DNA from: CAZMVY01 sp964617875
GTDB taxonomy: Bacteria; Planctomycetota; Phycisphaerae; UBA1845; PWPN01
Direction: 5' to 3'
Assembly (NCBI GenBank): GCA_964617875.1
Contig: CAZUAI010000093.1
Location: forward strand, 1 to 20,804
Length of the DNA stretch: 20,804 bases
Part shown: piece by piece, positions 1 to 7,363 of the stretch
How the letters are laid out: every line of letters starts with the position of its first letter
How positions within the stretch are numbered: position 1 is the stretch's first letter
Notes under the pieces: generated by a model
The model's input: the letters and a program-made list of their open reading frames with translations, nothing else
Told to the model about the DNA's origin: nothing
Databases searched by the model: none
Translations under genes and position numbers: made by a program

Positions 1-30
1 CGTACGATCTTCGCTCGTGCGAGGTGCGGA

Positions 31-912
31 TTATGCAACTTGGGGGTACACCTGCGACTGCAGCCCCGGCGGCAATGCGGCGCCGACCGCCCGGATGACC
101 TGCCCGACGGCGATCGGCGTGAGGTACTCTGCGTGCAGGAAGCTCGGAACGCCCACGACGAAGTGGACGTCGCTGCGGATGAGATCCTCGGCCTCGTTGA
201 CGAGCGTGCCGCGGAGCGTCAGTTCGGCCGTCGTCTCGTCGATGATCTTCAGGCTGTACTCCGGAATCCACGTGATCCCTTTGCGGAGGTAGGCCATGCC
301 CAGCGGCACCGGCTCCGCCGTCTCCGTGTCGCCCTGCACGTGGACGCGAAGCGGGTAGTCCGGTACCTGCAGCTTCTTCAGGTCGTCGAGGCGGGTCGCC
401 TGGAGTCTCCCGTCCGCGGCCAGAATCGCGTATTCGTCCGTCAACTCGATCAACTCGCCGGCAACCGTCTCCGACTTGCCGTCGTGCTCGCTCGTCAGCG
501 CCACCTTGAGCCCCTTGCACGCTTCGAGCCGGGCACGCCTGGCCTGGACCTCCTTCGGGCCGTCCTTGCCGTCAAACTCAACTGTCTCGCCCGGCCCCGC
601 CCCGACGACATCGACCGGTCGCTTCCCGTCCAGACTGTACACGGCAAAGGTGCCGAAGAGCGCCGGCGGCACGTGGCCCGCAACACACCAGCCGTCGCGC
701 GGCGCCGCCACGCCGTCGCGGATGAAAAACCCCATGCCGTTCTTGAACACGGCGACGCTCCGCACGTCCGGCTTCCAGACACGCGGATTATCAGGGGCCT
801 TGCCCATGGCGACCGCCGGCAAGAACAGACAGGGCAGAAGTATCCCTGTTGTCGCATAGCGCAACACCGGAGAGAGTGGAAAAGTGCGAAAGTGAAAAAG
901 CGAGACAGTCAT
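31..912 (-). CDS. Secreted DUF4139-like protein, probably C-terminally truncated
   Basis: Encodes 293 residues. The ATG at 912 is chosen because AAAGGAG lies about 10 bases upstream on the minus strand; an open frame extends further upstream but has no such site. Residues 1-36 form a signal peptide (hydrophobic core TTGILLPCLFLPAVA), so the product is probably exported. Residues 53-63 (AVFKNGMGFF) and the stretch YLRKGITWIPEYSLKI near residue 210, followed by LTLRGTLVNEAEDL and VVGVP, resemble DUF4139/MuiA-like proteins of planctomycetes; the biochemical function of that family is unknown. Such proteins usually run on well past this point with more beta-strand sequence, whereas this one stops in TAA at 31-33, soon after the conserved block. 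The frame could therefore be broken by a nonsense change, a frameshift or an assembly error near the window edge. The family assignment comes from motif recall, not from a search. It is divergent from the glycosidase-like gene. Confidence 0.6.
   Translation of the reverse strand: MTVSLFHFRTFPLSPVLRYATTGILLPCLFLPAVAMGKAPDNPRVWKPDVRSVAVFKNGMGFFIRDGVAAPRDGWCVAGHVPPALFGTFAVYSLDGKRPVDVVGAGPGETVEFDGKDGPKEVQARRARLEACKGLKVALTSEHDGKSETVAGELIELTDEYAILAADGRLQATRLDDLKKLQVPDYPLRVHVQGDTETAEPVPLGMAYLRKGITWIPEYSLKIIDETTAELTLRGTLVNEAEDLIRSDVHFVVGVPSFLHAEYLTPIAVGQVIRAVGAALPPGLQSQVYPQVA
877..890 (+). repeat. Purine-rich repeat motif, copy 1
   Basis: TGGAAAAGTGCGAA here, followed by AGTGAAAAAG, matches the minus strand of 9508-9521 at 13 of 14 positions (TGGAAACGTGCGAA). 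This copy overlaps codons for the N-terminal part of the DUF4139-like protein's leader, on the strand opposite the gene. A related purine-rich GGTGAAAAAGG tract lies at 7269-7286. It may be a dispersed low-complexity repeat. Confidence 0.35.
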
Positions 913-944
913 GGTTCGGCAACTCCTTTGTTCCAATCGAGGAC

Positions 945-988
945 GGCAGATCACGCCCGCCCTCGGCGGGCTCTGATGCTGCCCTACG
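945..988. repeat. Intergenic palindromic element, CTGCCCTACG family, copy A
   Basis: This 44-base element lies between the divergent genes at 912 and 1094. It folds as GGCAG / CTGCC outer arms, ATCA / TGAT middle arms and a perfect inner stem GCCCGCC / GGCGGGC with loop CTC, and ends in CTGCCCTACG. A second copy at 15102-15146 has the same arm order, small bulges in matching places and the same terminal CTGCCCTACG, but different stem bases that still pair. Conserved structure with changed bases suggests a REP-like dispersed repeat or an RNA-level structure rather than chance. Confidence 0.6.
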
Positions 989-1043
989 TAGAAACATACA
1001 CGATGCCTGGCCTCGCGAACGTAACGGGTGTGTAACAATCGCC

Positions 1044-1072
1044 TTGTCCGACGCCGACTGAAACGTTATAAT
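1044..1072 (+). promoter_or_regulatory. Candidate sigma-70-type promoter for the glycosidase-like gene
   Basis: TTGTCC at 1044-1049 (4 of 6 to TTGACA) is followed by exactly 17 bases and a perfect TATAAT at 1067-1072. Transcription would start near 1079, leaving a leader of about 15 bases that holds AGGAGG at 1082-1087 and the ATG at 1094. The AT-rich TATAATAAT stands out in this GC-rich window. Planctomycete promoter consensus is poorly known, so this is a sequence-only prediction. Confidence 0.5.
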
Positions 1073-1093
1073 AATGGTTACAGGAGGAGAATG

Positions 1094-3001
1094 ATGGTTC
1101 TGTCGGTCGCCCTGGGTTGCCTGATCGCCGCCGTCCAGCCTGGCATTGTGCCCGCGTCCCGAATCGGGAGCAGCCACATCGCCGGCAAGTACTGCCTTAC
1201 CAACGAGGACTACCTGAACGAGGGCGCAATCCAGATCCTCGGGGCCGGCATGCCGGTCATCAAGGTCTACCTCTTCCGCCCGGCCAGCGGGTACCCTTAC
1301 CACAGCAACTGGCCCTCCTTCAGCAGCATGGTCAAGATCGCCCAGAGCGCCTACTTCCAGGAGTTGTTCAGCCGCCCGTTTTCCACGTACGTGATGACCG
1401 CCTATTCGTTCGTCAACTCCAACGAGCACTACTTCCGCGGCGGCGTCTCCTCCTCACAGGCGGCGGCGGAGGAGCAGCAGTTCTACGACCTCGCCCGCTA
1501 CCTCCTCACGACCTACCGCGGCACGGGCAAGACCTTCGTCCTCCAGCACTGGGAGGGCGACTGGGCCATCCGCGGCAACTACTGCACCGACCCATCCTGC
1601 GACCCGTCCGACACGGCGATCAACGGCATGATCGGCTGGCTCAACGCACGCCAGGACGGCGTCACCCGCGCCCGGAACGAGATCACCGACACCGACGTCA
1701 AGGTCTACCACGCGTGCGAGGTGAATCTCGTCCAACTCGCCATGCAGGGGCGTCGGACGGTGACGAACAACGTCCTGCCGTTCACCCGTTGCGACCTCTA
1801 CTCCTACTCGGCGTACGACACCGTGGGCCAGGCCGCAAGCGACCCGTCGATGACCTGGTCACGGCAGGCCGTCCGCGACGCCCTCAACTACATCGCCTCG
1901 AAGGCCCCGGACAGCGCCGCGTTCGGCGACAAGAACGTCTACATCGGCGAGTACGGCTGGCCCGAGGTCAGTTCGACCCAGGACCCGGGCGCCAACACCG
2001 CGACCTCGCTCCGGGTGATCCGCGTCTCCACCGAGGAAGGCCTCGCCTGGGGCTGCCCGTTTGTTCTTTACTGGCAGGTGTACGACAACGAGGCCCGCGT
2101 CACCCCGCCGTCGAACAACGATGTCCGCGGGTTCTATCTCATCAAGCCCGACGGCACGCGGGCCCCCGCCTGGTACTACTTCAACTGCATTCTCTATCCG
2201 CAACTCCCGACGCCCGGCCTCGACAACCCCAGCTTCGAGGATGACAACGGCTCGCCCTACGGCTGGCAGATTGTGTACGTCAGCGGCGAGGGCCCCGACA
2301 TCCCCTGCCTCGACAACACCAACGGCTGGGGGCCGCGAACGCCCTTCGGCGCCCATTTCGCCGGGAAGATCACGAACACGCTCGCAATGGACTTCTACCT
2401 GGGCCAGGTCGTCGATGTTTCCGGCTGGAACTCCGCGAGCACGCGAGCCACGTGGCAGCTGGCCGCCTACGCACAGCTCCACAGCACGAACAACGGCAGT
2501 CCCAACCCGACGCACGTGCATCAGACCTGGGAGATCGGCTGGAAGTCCGACGGTTCGCGCCCGCGCGACATCACCGACTGCGACCGTTATCAGATCGTGG
2601 CCACGCTCAGCGGCACGAACACGAACAACGACGCCGTGAACTTCTATCCGGTCTCCGCCGGCGGCACGGTGACCGGCGTGACCGGCCTCCGCGCGATGGC
2701 GATCCGCGCACATCTCTACAACGACGGCAAGTACACCTGGACGCTGAACAACATTGACAACGTGAGCTTCACGGTGACGGCCGTCTCACCCCTGGCGCCC
2801 GCCGACTTCGACCAGGACGGCGACGTGGACCTGGGCGACTTCTCATTCGTCCAGATGTGCTTCAACGGCCCCAACGTTCCGCCCAACCTGCCTGGCTGCT
2901 TACCTGCCGACCTCGACCGGGACGGCGACGTGGACCTGACGGATTTCGCGACGTTCCAGGCCTGCTACAACGGCCCGAACCGCGCCCCGGCATGCCCATG
3001 A
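1094..3001 (+). CDS. Secreted glycoside-hydrolase-like TIM-barrel protein with C-terminal dockerin-like repeats
   Basis: Encodes 635 residues from the ATG at 1094, which sits 6 bases after AGGAGG; the ATG at 1091 and a GTG at 1028 are alternatives. The hydrophobic leader VLSVALGCLIAAVQPG acts as a signal peptide, but only the longer start would give it a basic n-region. Residues 23-370 look like a (beta/alpha)8 hydrolase: QHWEGDW with Glu154 and YIGEYGWPE with Glu286 are placed like the acid/base and nucleophile pair of retaining clan GH-A enzymes. Residues 372-565, starting PGLDNPSFEDDNG, look like a beta-sandwich of carbohydrate-binding type. Residues 570-630 hold two DxDxDxxxxxD calcium loops (DQDGDVDLGDF, DRDGDVDLTDF), each followed by a C[FY]NGPN motif, as in planctomycete type I dockerin-like tails. 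The substrate is unknown, and no cohesin or scaffoldin is encoded nearby. The catalytic Glu assignments are inferred. Confidence 0.75.
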   Translation: MVLSVALGCLIAAVQPGIVPASRIGSSHIAGKYCLTNEDYLNEGAIQILGAGMPVIKVYLFRPASGYPYHSNWPSFSSMVKIAQSAYFQELFSRPFSTYVMTAYSFVNSNEHYFRGGVSSSQAAAEEQQFYDLARYLLTTYRGTGKTFVLQHWEGDWAIRGNYCTDPSCDPSDTAINGMIGWLNARQDGVTRARNEITDTDVKVYHACEVNLVQLAMQGRRTVTNNVLPFTRCDLYSYSAYDTVGQAASDPSMTWSRQAVRDALNYIASKAPDSAAFGDKNVYIGEYGWPEVSSTQDPGANTATSLRVIRVSTEEGLAWGCPFVLYWQVYDNEARVTPPSNNDVRGFYLIKPDGTRAPAWYYFNCILYPQLPTPGLDNPSFEDDNGSPYGWQIVYVSGEGPDIPCLDNTNGWGPRTPFGAHFAGKITNTLAMDFYLGQVVDVSGWNSASTRATWQLAAYAQLHSTNNGSPNPTHVHQTWEIGWKSDGSRPRDITDCDRYQIVATLSGTNTNNDAVNFYPVSAGGTVTGVTGLRAMAIRAHLYNDGKYTWTLNNIDNVSFTVTAVSPLAPADFDQDGDVDLGDFSFVQMCFNGPNVPPNLPGCLPADLDRDGDVDLTDFATFQACYNGPNRAPACP

Positions 3002-3129
3002 CCGCAAGTCCGTCGAAGGGGGCGCCGGCTTGCGCGGGGCAGCGCATCCGGTCGTGGCCGCCCCCATACCCGCAGCAGGTGAGCCGACTTCTCCCGTCCG
3101 CTCCGCACCCCGTCTCCGGGGCACGGAAC

Positions 3130-4086
3130 TCAGGCAATCCGCTCGATCGGCGTTCGACGCTCACCAATCTCCGTCACGCAGTCCGCGGCGATGCTGCCCG
3201 AGATCGTCAGCAGGCTGTTCAGCACCTGGAGGATGCTGGCCGGGACGCGCGGCGTGACGGGGCCGTGCGCGGCCAGGCGGGTGATGAACCGCTGCCACGA
3301 CACGTCCCCGTAGGCGAATCCGTCCCAGAAGCTGACCAGCTTCGAGTTCTTCAGGTCGCGCGGGCCGATCGTCGCGGCCTTCGGCGGGCAGGCGGACAGG
3401 TCGCCCGAGCACCATGCGTCGGCGAAAAGGCTGTTCTGGCACACTGTGATCGGGTGCAGATCGACGATCCGCGAGCCGGCGCGGAGGTAGGCGTCGAGGT
3501 CTTCGCCGAACTCCGCCGCCAGGTGCGGCTCGAAGAAGGCGATGTGACCGCTCCAGCCGATACCGCCGTAGCAGATGTCCGCCCCGCCGAGGTCCTCGAT
3601 CATCCTGCTGTAGTCGTTGACGTTCGCGCTGCTGGGAAAGTGGATCTGGCTCTCGGGCATCCGCAGCGCAGGGTCGATGCGCCCGAAGAGATCGTTCCAC
3701 ATCCAGTACTGAAAGCCGCCCTTCCAGTCGCGGGGCGCGGTGTTGCCGTTCTCATCGGCGTACTCGTCCATGTTGAACGTATGCACGTGGTGGCAGGGAA
3801 TGCGGAGCTGGTTGATCATCTGCGCGACGAAGGCGTATTGCGGATTCGGCGCCGGCAGGATGATGACGTGACGGCGGCCTTCGTCGAGGGCGCGCCTGAT
3901 GCCGGCCACGATGTCGAGCACGTAGGAAAACTGGAAGGCCGTGTCGCTCTCGATGATGCGGATACGGAAGTTCGGGTTCGGATGGCGGCAGATGTCCTCT
4001 TTGCGGATCTTGCGCACGCGTTCGCAGGCCTCCGCGTCGCGGAACGGAATGAACTCCGCCATGCGATACGGGAAACGGGTTTCCAT
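3130..4086 (-). CDS. NagB-like glucosamine-6-phosphate deaminase/isomerase family protein
   Basis: Encodes 318 residues. The ATG at 4086 follows AAAGGAG with 5 bases between, which rejects the longer open frame. It belongs to the sugar-phosphate isomerase fold shared by NagB and 6-phosphogluconolactonase. HTFNMDEYAD (residues 102-111) matches the NagB HNMDEY segment, so Asp107 is the expected proton-transfer base. YGGIGWSGHIAFFEP (173-187) aligns with NagB GGVGNDGHIAFNEP; His181 and Glu186 are kept, but the relay Asp is Ser179 and the preceding Asn is Trp178. The protein is longer than E. coli NagB (about 266 residues). It follows nagA by 49 bases on the same strand, which supports a role in turning glucosamine-6-P into fructose-6-P and ammonia. 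The altered relay leaves open a different sugar phosphate or an isomerase-only activity. It converges with the gene ending at 3001. Confidence 0.8.
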   Translation of the reverse strand: METRFPYRMAEFIPFRDAEACERVRKIRKEDICRHPNPNFRIRIIESDTAFQFSYVLDIVAGIRRALDEGRRHVIILPAPNPQYAFVAQMINQLRIPCHHVHTFNMDEYADENGNTAPRDWKGGFQYWMWNDLFGRIDPALRMPESQIHFPSSANVNDYSRMIEDLGGADICYGGIGWSGHIAFFEPHLAAEFGEDLDAYLRAGSRIVDLHPITVCQNSLFADAWCSGDLSACPPKAATIGPRDLKNSKLVSFWDGFAYGDVSWQRFITRLAAHGPVTPRVPASILQVLNSLLTISGSIAADCVTEIGERRTPIERIA

Positions 4087-4135
4087 ATTCACTCCTTTCG
4101 GCTCGCGGAGCCAGACCGCCGTCCCCCGACGGACG

Positions 4136-5368
4136 TCAGGCGTCGAAGGCAACCTCGGCCCACGCGGACACGTTAGCGACCTCACGGCCGGCCCGCCACA
4201 CCCGCCGTACGCACAGGCGGTCGTCCCAGGCAACCAGGTCCGCGGCACGCCCGGGCGCCAGCAGGCCGATGCGGTCCTGCACGCCGAGGCACGCGGCCGG
4301 GTTGAGCGTAACCGTGCGGACGGCCTCCGCCGCCGACAGGCCCGTGAAGCGGACGAACAAACGGAACATGTCGGGCAGCAGCGTCGCGCTGCCGGCCAGC
4401 CAACCCGTATCCGTCCGGCAGACGCCGCGCTCCTTGTGGAACCGCCGCCCGTCGTCCGACGCAAACGGACCGTCGGGGCACCCGGCTCGCTGGTTGCCGT
4501 CCGTGACGAGACACAGCGGCTCGATGCCCCGGCAGCGAAGCATCATGCGGATCAGGACCGGATCGACGTGTACGCCGTCGCAGATGAGGTGGATCGACGT
4601 GATACGCTCGTCGATCATGGCCACGTGTTCGAGCGTGGGTTGCTGGACGCCCGAATCTCCGATGCGGCCGGGGTTGTTGTCCCAGGCATGGCCGAGGACG
4701 GCCGTACCGGCATTCAGGCACCGCAGGACGGCATCCGCCGCGGCGTCCGAGTGGGCCATCGAGACGACCTTGCCGGCCTCGCGAAGACGGCGAACGGCCG
4801 CAGCATCGCCCGGAAGGCCGGGAGCCACGTTGACCATCGTGACGGCGCGGCCGAGGTCGTCGATGATGCGCCGGACGTGGTCGTCCGTCGGCGGCAGGGC
4901 GTGCTCGCGGAGGCTGGCGCCGGTCAGGTCGGGCTGCTGAAACGGTCCCTCGAGATAGAGCCCGAGGACGCGGGCGGCGGTTGCCGTCGGAGCCGCCGTG
5001 GCGGCCGCGATCTTGTCCGCGATGGTCCGCACCGCCGTCCACGGCAGCGTGCCGATGCAGAACTGGCACGACGTCACGCCCAGCCGGAGGTACTCCGCGG
5101 CGATCTCGACCGGGTCGTCCCGCAGGATGCTGCGGTCGAAACCGCCGAGAACCATCAGGTCGATCATGCCGGGCGACAAAGCCAGGCCGCCGAGATCCAT
5201 CACGGGAAGCGAGCCGCCATAGCCGCCCTCGCCGACCGCCTCGATCGTGTCGCCGGCGACGACGACATGCCCGTCAAACGAACGGCCGTCGCCGATCCAG
5301 AGATCGGCGTTCGCCAGCACGTAGTGAACGGGGGAAGGCACAGGTTCGTTGCTCCGGTCGATGCTCAT
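4136..5368 (-). CDS. nagA: N-acetylglucosamine-6-phosphate deacetylase
   Basis: Encodes 410 residues, close to the usual NagA length (about 380-400). This cytoplasmic amidohydrolase-superfamily enzyme removes acetate from GlcNAc-6-P. Motifs in order: SPGMIDLMVLGG (65-76) at the first strand; YLEGPFQQPDL (138-148) with metal ligand Glu140; VSMAHSDA (202-209) with His206; VLGHAWDNN (224-232) with His227; CDGVHV (263-268) with His267; LVTDGNQ (287-293) with catalytic Asp290; LAGSATLLPD (324-333); and the C-terminal LNPAACLG...GRAADLVAW typical of the superfamily. The first-strand HxH is absent, as in E. coli NagA, which carries Q and N there; here those positions are Met and Leu, suggesting a single-metal site. 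No strong ribosome-binding site precedes the ATG at 5368. It is first in a pair with the NagB-like gene and divergent from ruvA across 185 bases. Confidence 0.88.
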   Translation of the reverse strand: MSIDRSNEPVPSPVHYVLANADLWIGDGRSFDGHVVVAGDTIEAVGEGGYGGSLPVMDLGGLALSPGMIDLMVLGGFDRSILRDDPVEIAAEYLRLGVTSCQFCIGTLPWTAVRTIADKIAAATAAPTATAARVLGLYLEGPFQQPDLTGASLREHALPPTDDHVRRIIDDLGRAVTMVNVAPGLPGDAAAVRRLREAGKVVSMAHSDAAADAVLRCLNAGTAVLGHAWDNNPGRIGDSGVQQPTLEHVAMIDERITSIHLICDGVHVDPVLIRMMLRCRGIEPLCLVTDGNQRAGCPDGPFASDDGRRFHKERGVCRTDTGWLAGSATLLPDMFRLFVRFTGLSAAEAVRTVTLNPAACLGVQDRIGLLAPGRAADLVAWDDRLCVRRVWRAGREVANVSAWAEVAFDA

Positions 5369-5553
5369 GCCAGCCCGTCACTCTACAGCCAACGCCGCAG
5401 CCCGCCAACCACGCCGGGTGTTGAGGGCGGAGTGCCAAGGGGCCGGTCGGACAGCCGCCGGCGCGCCCGCCGCCGATGCGGAGTGCCGGGGAACCGAGTG
5501 ACGAACCGACGGCCCACTGGACAGAGTCGTTGGAATATGCTCTTCTCTCTGCC

Positions 5554-6186
5554 ATGATCGCCAGGCTGACCGGGATCGTCGCCGAGGTGTTCGAGAGCAC
5601 CATGATCCTCGACCGTGACGGGATCGGGTACGAGGTGCTGATCCCCGGCTACGCCGCCGGCGAGTTGACGGCGTGCCTGGGCCAGGCCGTGACGCTGCAC
5701 ACGCTGGAGTACTACGAGGGTTCGGCGGCCGGCGGAAACCTCATTCCGCGGATCGTCGGATTCCTCCACCCGGAGGACCGGGCGTTCTTCCAGCGGTTCA
5801 TCACGGTCAAGGGCATCGGCATCCGCAAGGCGATGCAGGCTCTCGCCGAGCCGGTCGGCAAGGTCGCCGCGGAGATCGAGGCCGGCAATGCCCCGGCGCT
5901 GGCGAAGCTCCCCGGGATCGGACGGCGGACGGCCGACCAGATCATCGCCGAATTGCGGGGCAAACTGGCCGAGTTCGCCATCGGTGCCGCGGTGCGGCAG
6001 CCGGTGCCCGAGCATCGCTGGACGGCCGAGCAACGGGATGCGCTGGAAGTGCTCGTGGCCCTTGGCGAACGACGGGTGGAGGCCGAGCGATGGCTCGAAC
6101 GGGCGGCGCAGCTCCGCCCCGAGCCGAAACCGGCGGACGAGTGGGTGGCGGCGGCGTATCGCGTGAAGACGGGGGCGGAGGGCTAG
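5554..6186 (+). CDS. ruvA: Holliday junction branch migration protein RuvA
   Basis: Encodes 210 residues, the usual RuvA size. The ATG at 5554 gives the canonical N-terminus MIARLTGIV; an in-frame upstream extension to 5476 is not RuvA-like. Domain I is the OB-fold (about 1-63, including GIGYEVLIP). Domain II has two helix-hairpin-helix DNA-binding motifs, TVKGIGIRKAMQAL (near 84-97) and LPGIGRRTADQIIAEL (119-134). Domain III (about 155-210) is the mobile RuvB-contacting helical bundle (EQRDALEVLVALGERR). RuvA tetramers hold the four-way junction open and load RuvB rings. The stop codon abuts the ruvB ATG, so the two are almost certainly cotranscribed and translationally coupled. ruvC is not in the window. 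Confidence 0.95.
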   Translation: MIARLTGIVAEVFESTMILDRDGIGYEVLIPGYAAGELTACLGQAVTLHTLEYYEGSAAGGNLIPRIVGFLHPEDRAFFQRFITVKGIGIRKAMQALAEPVGKVAAEIEAGNAPALAKLPGIGRRTADQIIAELRGKLAEFAIGAAVRQPVPEHRWTAEQRDALEVLVALGERRVEAERWLERAAQLRPEPKPADEWVAAAYRVKTGAEG

Positions 6187-7248
6187 ATGGCCCGAGACCG
6201 GATCATTTCGCAGGAATCCCGCGGCGCGGACGAGGAGCAGCTCATCCAGTCGCTCCGGCCGACGCGCCTCGCCGAGTGCATCGGCCAGCGGCAGGTGATC
6301 GAGCAGCTCAAGATCGCCATCGACGCCGCCCGGCAGCGCGGCGAGCCGCTCGAACACGTCCTGCTCGACGGACCGCCCGGCCTCGGCAAGACGACGCTTG
6401 CCCACGTCATCGCCAACGAGATGGGCGCTTCGATCAAGGTCACCAGCGGCCCCGCTCTCACCAAGCCCGGCGACCTGATGCCGTGGCTGACAAACATGGA
6501 ACGCGGCGATGTGCTCTTCATCGACGAGGTACACCGCCTCTCCCACACGATCGAGGAGTTCCTCTACCCCGCGATGGAGGACTTTCGCGTCGATTTCGCC
6601 ATCGAGAGCGGCATGGCCGGCCGCACGGTCAACCTGCCGCTCAAGCAGTTCACGCTGATCGGCGCGACGACGCGGGCGGGCCTCCTCACGGCCGCGATGC
6701 GGGACCGCTTCGGCATCCAGTTCCATTTCGACTTTTACAACGTCGAGGACCTCACGACCATCCTCCAGCGTTCGGCGAAGAAGCTCGAAGTGAAGGCCGA
6801 CGACGGCGCCCTGATCACGCTCGCCCGCCGTTCGCGCGGGACACCCCGCGTGGCCAACCGACTGCTCCGCCGCACGCGCGACTACGCCCAGGTCCGCGCC
6901 AAGGGCGTGCTTTCCGAGGAGGTCCTCGCCAAGGCGCTGGCGATCCTGCAGATCGATGCCCTCGGCCTGGACGAACTCGACCGCTCGTACCTCCGGGCGC
7001 TGATCCAGACCTACCGCGGCGGGCCGGCGGGCGTCGAAGCCCTCGCCGCCACGCTCGGCCAGGAACGCGACACGCTCGAAGACGTCGTCGAGCCGTACCT
7101 GCTCCAGATCGCATTCGTCATCCGCACTCGACAAGGCCGCATGGCGACGCCGGCGGCGTGCGAGCATCTGGGCCTGGCAATCCCCGAGGCCGTCACGCGG
7201 CCGGCGCAGAACAGCGCACAAGGAACGCTCTTCGATCCGATACCCTGA
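6187..7248 (+). CDS. ruvB: Holliday junction branch migration DNA helicase RuvB
   Basis: Encodes 353 residues, the normal RuvB length. The ATG begins on the base after the ruvA TAG, and GGAGGG inside the end of ruvA serves as its ribosome-binding site. This AAA+ ATPase has the N-terminal LRPTRLAECIGQ signature, Walker A GPPGLGKTT (about 62-70), Walker B FIDEVHRL (about 110-117), the RuvB-specific beta-hairpin region (VNLPLKQFTLIGATTRAGLL) including sensor 1, MRDRFGIQ (near 172-179), and the sensor-2 stretch RGTPRVANRLLRRTRD. The C-terminal third is the winged-helix DNA-binding domain (LDELDRSYL...GGPAGVEALAATLGQ). It forms hexameric rings that pump DNA through the RuvA-bound junction. No missing motif or frameshift was seen. 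Confidence 0.96.
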   Translation: MARDRIISQESRGADEEQLIQSLRPTRLAECIGQRQVIEQLKIAIDAARQRGEPLEHVLLDGPPGLGKTTLAHVIANEMGASIKVTSGPALTKPGDLMPWLTNMERGDVLFIDEVHRLSHTIEEFLYPAMEDFRVDFAIESGMAGRTVNLPLKQFTLIGATTRAGLLTAAMRDRFGIQFHFDFYNVEDLTTILQRSAKKLEVKADDGALITLARRSRGTPRVANRLLRRTRDYAQVRAKGVLSEEVLAKALAILQIDALGLDELDRSYLRALIQTYRGGPAGVEALAATLGQERDTLEDVVEPYLLQIAFVIRTRQGRMATPAACEHLGLAIPEAVTRPAQNSAQGTLFDPIP

Positions 7249-7268
7249 CGGAAACGCGAGAAACCGGG

Positions 7269-7286
7269 AAGGTGAAAAAGGTGAAA
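7269..7286 (+). repeat. Short tandem repeat (2 x AAGGTGAAA)
   Basis: Two adjacent copies of the 9-mer AAGGTGAAA lie just after ruvB in the convergent gap 7249-7363. The tract resembles the purine-rich sequence at 877-900 (AAGTGCGAAAGTGAAAAAG), so it may belong to the same low-complexity dispersed repeat. Confidence 0.4.
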
Positions 7287-7320
7287 GGGGATCTACCCGC
7301 GCCGTGCCGAGGCGCTTGCT

Positions 7321-7344
7321 GCGGCGAGAATCCCTTCTTGCCGC
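7321..7344. terminator. Hairpin between convergent genes, possible bidirectional terminator
   Basis: GCGGCGAGAA, loop TCCC, TTCTTGCCGC forms a 10-bp stem with a single G-T wobble. It lies between the ruvB stop (7248) and the end of the minus-strand gene at 7364, where a shared terminator would be expected. There is no T-run on either side, so Rho-independent termination is not proven. Its centre CGAGAATCCCTTCT recurs exactly at 9329-9342, so it may be a repeat-family member instead. Confidence 0.4.
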
Positions 7345-7363
7345 CGGGTTGCACAGGGCAACG

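Noticed and set aside
5536..5541. TATGCT as a -10 box for ruvAB.
   Set aside because: There is no -35-like hexamer at 16-18 bases upstream and it would leave a leader of only about six bases.
2857..5557. Long plus-strand open frames opposite nagB-like and nagA genes.
   Set aside because: Their translations are Arg/Ala/Asp-rich and without motifs; the minus strand carries well-conserved NagB-like and NagA motifs.
5383..7221. 612-codon minus-strand frame opposite ruvAB.
   Set aside because: It is the antisense shadow of ruvA and ruvB, whose motifs are complete on plus.
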